A stretch of 20,138 bases of DNA from positions 1-20,138 of the forward strand of contig JAEOTD010000090.1 in assembly GCA_016839995.1 (NCBI GenBank), in the 5' to 3' direction. Of the stretch, positions 15,034 to 20,138 are shown in pieces. How positions within the stretch are numbered: position 1 is the stretch's first letter; every line of letters begins with the position of its first letter. The stretch is from Candidatus Hermodarchaeota archaeon (lineage in GTDB: Archaea > Asgardarchaeota > Hermodarchaeia > Hermodarchaeales > Hermodarchaeaceae). The position numbers were made by a program, and so were the translations under genes. The notes under the pieces were generated by a model, which saw only the letters and a list, made by a program, of their open reading frames with translations, was not told where the DNA came from and searched no databases.

Positions 15034-15285
15034 CTATAGATCTTGTTCGACATAAGCCTGCCATGACAGCGTGGGAGCATTAGATGAGTCTGCAGAGAGC
15101 GCTAATGACGTTACTTTCTTTCGGGTGATACGTCCTTCAACCAGAGTCTCCATGAAGACCGTTAGGAAGTGCATATCGCGTTTGTTCTTGTCCTTCCGAG
15201 TTTCAATGACCTTTACTAGCCTGAAGGCATGGTCGGGTAAACCTGGGACAGTGGTGGTCTGCGATGTGATTTGTGGTGAACTCAT
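15034..15285 (-). CDS. Small protein, 83 aa, unrecognised
   Basis: The open frame extends upstream to 15447, but I take the ATG at 15285 as the start. A strong TATA box (GATATATAC, about 15308-15300 on the reverse strand) lies some 19 bases before it, which fits a leaderless transcript, and the extra upstream 54 codons would lie in promoter DNA. The product is MSSPQITSQTTTVPGLPD followed by a charged alpha/beta-looking segment (RLVKVIETRKDKNKRDMHFL, TVFMETLVEGRITRKKVTSL). It is soluble, with no cysteine and no known motif. It follows the DUF3786 gene on the same strand after about 175 bases but has its own promoter. Confidence 0.6.
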   Translation of the reverse strand: MSSPQITSQTTTVPGLPDHAFRLVKVIETRKDKNKRDMHFLTVFMETLVEGRITRKKVTSLALSADSSNAPTLSWQAYVEQDL

Positions 15286-15296
15286 ACAAAAACCCT

Positions 15297-15310
15297 CGAG
15301 TATATATCTG
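15297..15310 (-). promoter_or_regulatory. TATA box for the 83-aa gene
   Basis: CAGATATATACTCG on the reverse strand, centred near 15304, predicts transcription starting at or next to the ATG at 15285, so the message is probably leaderless. Confidence 0.5.
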
Positions 15311-15460
15311 ATACTGCATAACATATATGGCTTGGGGCAATACGGAAAATATCCCTCCACTCGAACAGAATAATAATTACTATTATAAGGTGTATATACT
15401 CTTTTAAGCCAAATTATACGAAATATCGACACAAGACGAATAACCACAAGACACCAAAAC

Positions 15461-16054
15461 TTAAAGGGTATTAGCGATCGCCAGCAGCCGATAGGTAGTC
15501 AGGGAGGCAAGATGTGCATGGGCCTCTGCATCAAGATATGATGCAGCTGAACCATCAAGAAATACTTTCGCACGGGCAGGGAATTCATCATCTGCTTTCC
15601 AAATTGCATACGTGTAAGGTACACGGGGTAGTGCGGGGATAGTATAGGCGATATCTCCAACTTTAACCTGAGTGCCATGGAGATGTGTGGCTGCAGCTTC
15701 GAACACCTCAGGAGTACCGCCGAGATGCTTTTCGATGGGTTTGACAGCACGCCCTTCGAAGACCGCGGCGTAAACGCGACCTCCAGATATCTGCTTGTAC
15801 CCGATGTAATCGTTGGTAATTGGAGTCTCCGTGCCTTTGGCATATTGATTTAGGAGAAAAAAGATGTATTCGATCTTAGGATCAAAGGGTTTTTTGAAGG
15901 TTAAGTCTGTAATACTTCCGTCGATCAGATTGACTTCCAAGTCAAGGAATCGGAGGGTATCAGACTTCGGAAATCCTAGACGTCCCGGAAGGGTCAGTAA
16001 CGTTTCTTTACAGTTTTTCCAGGTCCAAAGGTCAAACCCTTCGATTTTTTCCAT
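15461..16054 (-). CDS. DUF3786 domain protein
   Basis: A 197-aa soluble protein from ATG at 16054 with a weak GTGA ribosome site. The DUF3786 pattern is clear in the second half: GGRVYAAVFEGRAVKPIEK (91-109), LGGTPEVFEAAA, a VGDIAYTIPALPRVPYTYAIW segment split around 'PALPRVP' (140-146), and the acidic DDEFPARAKVFLDGSAASYL stretch (155-174). The family has no proven biochemistry; it occurs often in anaerobes with CO dehydrogenase/acetyl-CoA synthase and corrinoid proteins, so a role in C1 or corrinoid metabolism is an inference that fits cooC and mer elsewhere in the window. The N-terminal 60 residues have one Cys (15). Confidence 0.8.
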   Translation of the reverse strand: MEKIEGFDLWTWKNCKETLLTLPGRLGFPKSDTLRFLDLEVNLIDGSITDLTFKKPFDPKIEYIFFLLNQYAKGTETPITNDYIGYKQISGGRVYAAVFEGRAVKPIEKHLGGTPEVFEAAATHLHGTQVKVGDIAYTIPALPRVPYTYAIWKADDEFPARAKVFLDGSAASYLDAEAHAHLASLTTYRLLAIANTL

Positions 16055-16171
16055 GATTTCGTCACATCCAAGCCCGTTGTGATGCGGAATATCGTTAGGA
16101 TGTGTTGGTTTTATGTCTACCCCTATTTCAGATGGGCTTTTCGCAACAAAATTCGCGTGTCCGAAGGGCTG

Positions 16172-16184
16172 TGCAATACTTTTA
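16172..16184 (+). promoter_or_regulatory. TATA-like element for the Roadblock gene
   Basis: TACTTTTAAGTCG (16175-16187 region) is a T/A-rich element about 60 bases before the ATG at 16239; GAGGT (16216-16220) lies rather far upstream as a ribosome site. Weak evidence. Confidence 0.3.
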
Positions 16185-16238
16185 AGTCGAGATTCGGCGC
16201 GATAGTAGTTAATCTGAGGTTCGAGATGACTATCTGAG

Positions 16239-16619
16239 ATGGCGAGAACTACAGTCCATGATGCAAATCACGAAGAAATACTCCGTGAGATTATCACAGA
16301 GCTTGAACAGCATCGTGACATCAAAGGATGGGCAATTATCAGCCAAGAGGGTTTGCTAATTGAGCACCGCATGCCCCCTGACGTCAATCCTCATCTTCTT
16401 GCAGGAAACGCTGCAGCACTCGCCCATTCTGCTCAAGTAGTTGTTGGTCAAACCGATTCCGGTCCAATGAAGCAAGTATTCCTTGATGGAGAACGTCACT
16501 TCCTAATTATTGTGGGCGGAGAAGAACAAATCATCTTTCTTGTTATGGCAGATCAAAAAACAGATTTTCGACCGTTAGGTGAATTCCTCTCCACTGCCGC
16601 GCGCAGATTTCAATCCTAA
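16239..16619 (+). CDS. Roadblock/LC7 domain protein
   Basis: A 126-aa single-domain protein. The layout is that of Roadblock/LC7 (MglB-like): an N-terminal helix (EEILREIITELEQH), the strand DIKGWAIISQEGLLIEHRMP, a helix AGNAAALAHSAQVVVGQ, the strand QVFLDGERHFLIIVGG, the strand QIIFLVMADQ and a C-terminal helix LGEFLSTAARRFQ. Such proteins form homodimers and often act as platforms or GTPase-activating partners of Ras/Rab-like or MglA small GTPases, or in multicomponent sensory systems. No GTPase gene is nearby here, so the partner is unknown. The gene converges with the dCMP deaminase gene with 15 bases between stops. Confidence 0.85.
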   Translation: MARTTVHDANHEEILREIITELEQHRDIKGWAIISQEGLLIEHRMPPDVNPHLLAGNAAALAHSAQVVVGQTDSGPMKQVFLDGERHFLIIVGGEEQIIFLVMADQKTDFRPLGEFLSTAARRFQS

Positions 16620-16634
16620 GGGTTCACGGGGCAC

Positions 16635-17147
16635 TTATTTTTCTAAGAAGTGGACTTTGACACCAGAGTCTTTGAGCATTTGAACACCGTCTTCATCCGG
16701 ATATTTTCGTTTAACCACAACACGACTTATACCGGCATTGATGAGCATTTTTGCACAAATCGTGCAGGGTGAATGAGTGACATACAAGGTTGCATCACGA
16801 CTACTCACTCCATGGAGCGCACATTGAATAATCGCATTCTGTTCTGCGTGGACTCCGCGACATAGCTCATGACGCTCTCCTGATTTCACCCCAGTTTTCA
16901 ATCGTAAACAGGTTTCCGTGGTACAATGTTTCATATTTGCAGGGCTCCCATTGTAACCCGTTGATAGAATATGCTTGTCTCGGACAAGAACCGCGCCTAC
17001 TTGCCGTCTAACACAGGTTGAGCGAGTGGCTGCGAGCTCTGCAAATTGGACGAAGTATGCATCGATGGTCGGGCGGCTACGGACTAACCCGGGCTGATCT
17101 TTAGCGGAAATTAGACCATTCTCTTGAGGTGTTTCTGAATCAGTCAT
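16635..17147 (-). CDS. dCMP deaminase family protein
   Basis: A 170-aa zinc-dependent cytidine/deoxycytidylate deaminase-like protein. The zinc/active-site signature is complete: HAE at 100-102 (catalytic Glu102) and PCTIC at 127-131 (Cys128, Cys131). The N-terminal TRSTCVRRQVGAVLVRD (41-57) and STGYNGSP (62-69) are typical of dCMP deaminase (ComEB/DCTD type), and the additional HC/Cys set (His74, Cys75, Cys80, Cys96) matches the insert of that group that can hold a second zinc. It would convert dCMP to dUMP in the cytoplasm. The gene starts 40 bases after the CTP synthase stop on the same strand, consistent with a shared pyrimidine transcript. Confidence 0.9.
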   Translation of the reverse strand: MTDSETPQENGLISAKDQPGLVRSRPTIDAYFVQFAELAATRSTCVRRQVGAVLVRDKHILSTGYNGSPANMKHCTTETCLRLKTGVKSGERHELCRGVHAEQNAIIQCALHGVSSRDATLYVTHSPCTICAKMLINAGISRVVVKRKYPDEDGVQMLKDSGVKVHFLEK

Positions 17148-17187
17148 TGTCGTGGAATCCTATGTGTTTCAAAGTACCTTATTGCCC

Positions 17188-18846
17188 TTACCCTTTCATG
17201 GACTTTCGTTTAAGCATCGCCTCAACAAATGAAGAATACAGGGGATGCGGAGAATCGGGTCGTGAGGAGTATTCTGGGTGATATTGGACACCAACCATCC
17301 AGTATTTATCGGACAGTTCAATCGCATTTATGATTTCTCCAGTCTTGTCTGTAGCCGAGACAACGAGACCAACTTTTTCAGCTTTCTTGGCAGGATCCCA
17401 CATTAGATGGTATCGATGCCGGAAGCGTTCACGGACCTTTGTTTTCTTATAGATACTCCGTAACTTTGTGGAAGGCTGAATATACACGGGATGCCCAGCT
17501 AACCGCATCGTCCCTCCCTTTTCCTCAATCGCCTTTTGTTCTGGAAGAAAATCAACCACCGGGAAAGGCGTTTTCGGATCAAGTTCAGTACTATTCGCTT
17601 TTTTCATTCCCAGCACATTTCGACAAAATGCGATAAAGAGTAATTGGGCTCCAAAACATATCCCTAGAAAGGGTAAATCCTCTTCTACGGCAATCCAAGC
17701 CGCCTGAATCATCCCCTCGGTCCCTCGTGACCCAAAGCCGGGAGTCAGCAGAATCCCATCATATGCTAGGAGCTGTTCTTTCGAATCTTCAGCGCCTTCT
17801 AGGCTTTCTGCGTCGACCATATCAATCGTCACCTTTGCTCCTTGATTTGCTCCAGCATGCCGTAATGCCTCATTGATGCTGACGTAGGTGTCCGCCATCG
17901 CCACATACTTCCCTGGCATAGCTATGCGGAGATGAGTGGTTGGATTCACAAACTGATCGACCATCTGACGCCAATCTGTCATTCCAGTTGGGGGTCTAGC
18001 CGTCATTTCCAACCGCTGCAGAATTATCGCATCTAAACCCTCTTCATAGAATTTAAGAGGTAACTCATAAATTTCTTTGAGATCAGGATTGGAGATTACC
18101 GCTTCCTGAGCAACATTACTATGCAAAGCAATTTTCCGTCGTGCGTCATCAGTTAGGGGAACCTGACTTCGGGCAATAAGCACATCGGGCTGCAGTCCTA
18201 AAGCCTGTAGTTGCTTCACGGAGTGTTGTGTAGGCTTAGTTTTCAATTCTCCAACCGTTGGCAATAAGGGAACCAGCGTCACATGTGCTAGAAGGGTATC
18301 ACAGGACTTTTCTTCTAACCGAAACTGCCGAATTGCTTCCAAAAAGGGTGCAGCCTCGATATCACCGACCGTCCCCCCAATTTCAACCATCACGACATCC
18401 AAATTTTTAATAGCACCCCCCGTATCACGTAATCGTCGTTTGATTTCATCGGTAATATGTGGAATGATTTGGACCGTTTTTCCTAAGAAGGTTCCAAGAC
18501 GTTCTTGTAAAATCACACTGAGATAGACTTGTCCTGAGGTAATGTTATTCCGTGGGTGAATCGCCCGACCAATAAACCGCTCATATGTACCAAAATCCTG
18601 GTCGACTTCCGCCGAGGTATAATGAAAACTCGGAGTCGGGTTAAACTCAAAGACCTGATCCGTGATGAACGGCTCACCATGCTCAACAGGATTCAGCGTA
18701 CCTGGATCCACATTGAGATAGGGATCAATCTTTACCAAATCAACCTCATACCCACGGAACTGTAACAGTTTCGCGATGCTTGCGGTGGTATGCCCTTTTC
18801 CAATACCCGACAATACGCCGCCTGTTACAAAAATAAACTTAGGCAT
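17188..18846 (-). CDS. pyrG: CTP synthase with unusual insertion
   Basis: CTP synthase makes CTP from UTP, ATP and glutamine. I choose the ATG at 18846, since AAAGGAGG lies four bases upstream; a GTG seven codons earlier is unsupported. The 552 residues have both domains. The synthase domain has the P-loop TGGVLSGIGKG (8-18), DPYLNVDPGT, Asp84 and Glu155 (VEIGGT) as Mg ligands, and KTKPTQHSV (202-210) at the UTP site. The glutaminase domain has Cys397 (GICFG), His523 and Glu525. Two oddities stand out. Compared with the usual 'VTDDGAETDLDLG', 13 residues are inserted (64-76, before TSAEVDQDFG). The oxyanion-loop 'VPGGFG' reads LTPGFG (367-372). Both suggest a diverged subgroup. Confidence 0.95.
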   Translation of the reverse strand: MPKFIFVTGGVLSGIGKGHTTASIAKLLQFRGYEVDLVKIDPYLNVDPGTLNPVEHGEPFITDQVFEFNPTPSFHYTSAEVDQDFGTYERFIGRAIHPRNNITSGQVYLSVILQERLGTFLGKTVQIIPHITDEIKRRLRDTGGAIKNLDVVMVEIGGTVGDIEAAPFLEAIRQFRLEEKSCDTLLAHVTLVPLLPTVGELKTKPTQHSVKQLQALGLQPDVLIARSQVPLTDDARRKIALHSNVAQEAVISNPDLKEIYELPLKFYEEGLDAIILQRLEMTARPPTGMTDWRQMVDQFVNPTTHLRIAMPGKYVAMADTYVSINEALRHAGANQGAKVTIDMVDAESLEGAEDSKEQLLAYDGILLTPGFGSRGTEGMIQAAWIAVEEDLPFLGICFGAQLLFIAFCRNVLGMKKANSTELDPKTPFPVVDFLPEQKAIEEKGGTMRLAGHPVYIQPSTKLRSIYKKTKVRERFRHRYHLMWDPAKKAEKVGLVVSATDKTGEIINAIELSDKYWMVGVQYHPEYSSRPDSPHPLYSSFVEAMLKRKSMKG

Positions 18847-18850
18847 ATTT

Positions 18851-18858
18851 CCTCCTTT
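18851..18858 (-). promoter_or_regulatory. Ribosome site that fixes the pyrG start
   Basis: AAAGGAGG on the reverse strand, four bases before the ATG at 18846, decides the CTP synthase start against the GTG at 18867. Confidence 0.7.
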
Positions 18859-19018
18859 ACGAACCACTACATAAGCCTAGCGGTGAAAAGCCCCATTTGC
18901 CACACTGTCTTACAGCATTGTAAAAATCCCAGAGTTGATTATACTCACAATAATAATCGAATTCCTTAGCATGCAACATGTTCCCAGCCCCCAGTCCTAG
19001 TCTATCCCTGCCCCCACC

Positions 19019-19033
19019 ATTATGTATAAATAC
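19019..19033 (+). promoter_or_regulatory. TATA box for the two-helix protein gene
   Basis: ATGTATAAATACG (19022-19034) is a strong archaeal TATA box. A start about 25 bases downstream (near 19053) would give a short leader containing GAGGG before the ATG at 19071, and it excludes the upstream ATG at 18978. Confidence 0.55.
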
Positions 19034-19070
19034 GAGGAAAAACGTCTGCGCCACTGAGGGATTGGATCTA

Positions 19071-19421
19071 ATGCTTTGCCAAAAGCCTACTCAATATCCA
19101 TTTCCAAAAGCTTGGGCCCTTTTCTTACTCGCAGTCCTTTTGCCCGCAGGTTTGTATTTTGGATTTCACGTTATCTCCATTCCTGCCCAAAGCCCAGTGG
19201 ACCATGCCCAGGTCTCAGTTCCCTCCCCAATGGCATTGGCAAGTCCTGATAGTTTCCTTGAAACCAACCCCTCACAGGACATGATATCGTTGAATCTAGC
19301 CAGTCGGCTTCTCAACTGTATTATAGAGAGTTGGTTTCAGTCTGTTCTTTTTGCCCTCACCGTCCTTCTCATCCTGCTGATTGTGGTGGCAACCTCAATG
19401 GCCATCCTTCCACACAATTGA
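19071..19421 (+). CDS. Two-helix membrane protein, unrecognised
   Basis: The open frame extends up to 18978, but the TATA box at about 19024-19032 lies within that stretch, so I take the ATG at 19071 (116 aa). Two membrane helices, residues about 14-36 (AWALFLLAVLLPAGLYFGF) and 91-112 (VLFALTVLLILLIVVATSM), flank a ~55-residue Pro/Ser-rich loop that would lie outside the cell. There is no family I recognise. Its last 14 codons form the start of copy A of the tandem repeat that fills the downstream region, and a degenerate copy of this 3' end is present at 19557-19591 (GTTGTGGTGG..ATCCTTCCA). The function is unknown; the link between gene and repeat may point to expansion of its 3' end. Confidence 0.55.
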   Translation: MLCQKPTQYPFPKAWALFLLAVLLPAGLYFGFHVISIPAQSPVDHAQVSVPSPMALASPDSFLETNPSQDMISLNLASRLLNCIIESWFQSVLFALTVLLILLIVVATSMAILPHN

Positions 19422-19540
19422 CTCCAGGGAAATCGCGTGGGTTTCTAGGATGATGGGAAGCATCCTAGAGAATGGCGGAACAACCGCTCGTACAGGCAGA
19501 TCACATTTTCTCCAGCCTCCAGTTTAGGTCTGCCTGTACC
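19381..19540 (+). repeat. Tandem structured repeat, copy A
   Basis: First of two ~175-base units that share colinear blocks (TTGTGGTGG, CCATCCTTCCA, ACTCCAGGGA, CGCGTGGGTTTCTAGG, TGGGAAG, AATGGCGGA, GTACAGGCAGA, CTCCAGC, GGTCTGCCTGTAC). It holds three hairpins: H1 CTAGGATG/CATCCTAG (19445-19468, loop ATGGGAAG), H2 GGCGG/CCGCT (19474-19488) and H3 GTACAGGCAGA/TCTGCCTGTAC (19490-19539, 28-base loop). Its first 41 bases are the end of the upstream gene. Confidence 0.8.
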
Positions 19541-19556
19541 ACTTCCTTTACGCTGG

Positions 19557-19718
19557 TTGTGGTGGAAATCACCACCATCCTTCCAGAACAGCAACTCCAG
19601 GGAATACGCGTGGGTTTCTAGGGTATTGGGAAGTGCCCTAGAAAATGGCGGATAGACCCGCCCTGTACAGGCAGACCATCCTTTTTTGGGACCCCTCCAG
19701 CAACAGGTCTGCCTGTAC
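19557..19718 (+). repeat. Tandem structured repeat, copy B
   Basis: Second unit, offset 173-179 bases from copy A. Its hairpins correspond one to one with those of A: H1 CTAGGGTA/TGCCCTAG (19618-19641, loop TTGGGAAG), H2 GGCGG/CCGCC (19647-19662) and H3, a perfect 13-bp stem GTACAGGCAGACC/GGTCTGCCTGTAC (19665-19718). Stem bases differ between copies while pairing is kept. No ORF of note lies in it; a reverse-strand ORF at 19618-19893 is probably chance. Confidence 0.8.
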
Positions 19719-19741
19719 TCATTTTCCTAGCATCCATTAAC

Positions 19742-19789
19742 TTTTTATAGGTGTACCAATCGATATACATAGCGTGGCAAGGTATATCG
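19742..19789 (+). promoter_or_regulatory. padR promoter with palindromic operator candidate
   Basis: CTTTTTATAG (19741-19750) is a TATA box candidate, predicting transcription from about 19773. A perfect inverted repeat CGATATAC (19761-19768) and GTATATCG (19782-19789) is centred at 19775, exactly over that start. Half-sites are 21 bp apart centre to centre, two helical turns, as expected for a dimeric winged-helix repressor. Autorepression by the PadR protein encoded next is the likely role. Confidence 0.55.
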
Positions 19790-19795
19790 TGTATC

Positions 19796-19827
19796 GAGAT
19801 TCTGTGTCTATCAAGGCACATAGTCTC
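19796..19827 (+). promoter_or_regulatory. Imperfect inverted repeat in the padR leader
   Basis: GAGATTCTGTGTC and GGCACATAGTCTC pair at 10 of 13 positions around a 6-base loop. In RNA it would be a hairpin in the leader; in DNA a second, weaker operator. A smaller stem CCGC/GCGG (19860-19873) abuts the GGAG ribosome site of padR. Confidence 0.35.
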
Positions 19828-19881
19828 GCACACAAACACATGCCTGCCATCCATGACAACCGCTCTCAGGCGGAGAACAAT

Positions 19882-20138
19882 ATGCCGAAACAAAAACTAC
19901 CTGAAACATGGGAAAGTGACGTCCGCCGGGGTCTTCTCCGACTCCTTGTCCTCGCTGTCATCAAGGAATCTGGCTCCAGCTTCGGTTACGCCATTGCCCA
20001 AAGCATCCGCGAGCGCACTACTGACCGGCTCATCGTTCAAGATGGCACCCTCTACCCGTTGCTCCGCCGTCTCGAAGAACAGAAAATGGTCCGCAGCACC
20101 TGGGACGTCTCCGGTGAACGACCACGAAAATACTACCA
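19882..20138 (+). CDS. PadR-family transcriptional regulator (3' end cut off by window)
   Basis: The ORF starts at ATG 19882 with GGAGA at 19872-19876 and runs off the window after 85 codons. It shows the PadR winged-helix domain: an N-terminal helix LLRLLVLAVIKESGSSFGYA, a second helix SIRERTTDRL, and the signature turn DGTLYPLLRRLEEQKMVRS followed by a wing (GERPRKYY). PadR proteins are dimeric repressors that usually respond to small molecules and commonly control their own promoter and an adjacent transporter or modifying enzyme; here the target, if downstream, is outside the window. Codon use is visibly richer in C at third positions than in the genes to the left, which could reflect recent acquisition or higher expression. 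Confidence 0.9.
   Translation, partial: MPKQKLPETWESDVRRGLLRLLVLAVIKESGSSFGYAIAQSIRERTTDRLIVQDGTLYPLLRRLEEQKMVRSTWDVSGERPRKYY

Noticed and set aside
15286..15447. Upstream extension of the 83-aa protein
   Set aside because: It covers a TATA box and A/T-rich promoter DNA, and the ATG at 15285 fits a leaderless start.
18978..19070. Longer N-terminus (ATG 18978) for the two-helix protein
   Set aside because: The extra 31 codons run through a strong TATA box at 19024-19032 and have a Pro/Ser composition unlike a protein start.
19490..19718. Transposon or MITE ends (GTACAGGCAGA inverted repeats)
   Set aside because: Inverted repeats bound only ~50 bases, there is no target-site duplication or transposase, and the repeat unit extends beyond them; a structured element fits better, though a mobile origin is not excluded.
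19381..19719. CRISPR array
   Set aside because: Only two long diverged units without identical short repeats or spacers, and no cas genes.
19618..19893. 91-aa reverse-strand ORF over repeat copy B and the padR promoter
   Set aside because: It crosses hairpins and the operator palindrome, has no ribosome site or family resemblance, and overlaps the padR start.

Overview
This window reads as a piece of an archaeal chromosome. The evidence is a close match to the archaeal F420-dependent methylene-tetrahydromethanopterin reductase (mer), an archaeal-type AbrB-PhoU regulator, TATA-box promoters about 20-40 bases before many starts (several genes look leaderless or nearly so), anti-16S ribosome sites of the GGTGAT/GGAGG type, and T-run terminators. 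A Roadblock/LC7 protein and many orphan membrane proteins would suit a Promethearchaeota (Asgard)-like or related lineage. That placement is only a guess; nothing seen is diagnostic below the level of Archaea.

Layout. 1-1054: the 3' end of a DUF362 gene and an unrecognised small gene (+). 1164-1453: three tiny reverse-strand ORFs missed by normal length cut-offs: a Lys-rich peptide, a ~42-aa ORF and a very acidic 25-aa peptide, the last two overlapping by ATGA. 1657-5534 (-): an unrecognised 280-aa protein and a large UPF0182 membrane protein with an extra C-terminal domain. 5682-7494 (+): a CooC-type nickel-insertion ATPase and a second DUF362 protein. 7509-8168 (-): a phosphoribosyltransferase. 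8330-10039 (+): an AbrB-PhoU regulator and a Cys-rich four-helix membrane protein. 10304-11667 (+): a small helical protein and a DUF72 protein. 11690-13846 (-): three orphan membrane proteins (4, 7 and 7 helices). 13968-14972 (+): mer. 15034-16054 (-): a small unknown protein and a DUF3786 protein. 16239-16619 (+): Roadblock/LC7. 16635-18846 (-): CTP synthase followed by dCMP deaminase, a likely pyrimidine nucleotide operon. 19071-19421 (+): a two-helix membrane protein whose 3' end and downstream region are duplicated in tandem as a structured element. 19882-end (+): the start of a PadR-family repressor gene with a palindromic operator candidate at its promoter.

Functionally, mer, cooC and DUF3786 point to tetrahydromethanopterin-linked one-carbon metabolism with CO dehydrogenase/acetyl-CoA synthase (Wood-Ljungdahl pathway); DUF362 may supply related iron-sulfur functions. 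These genes are scattered, not in one operon. pyrG and the dCMP deaminase supply CTP and dUMP.

The most unusual items are the tandem ~175-base structured repeats at 19381-19719, whose hairpins keep pairing through compensatory changes; the tiny basic/acidic ORF cluster at 1164-1453; the 13-residue insertion beside the active-site loop of CTP synthase; and the two neighbouring orphan 7-helix proteins. No tRNA, rRNA, CRISPR array or transposase gene was seen.
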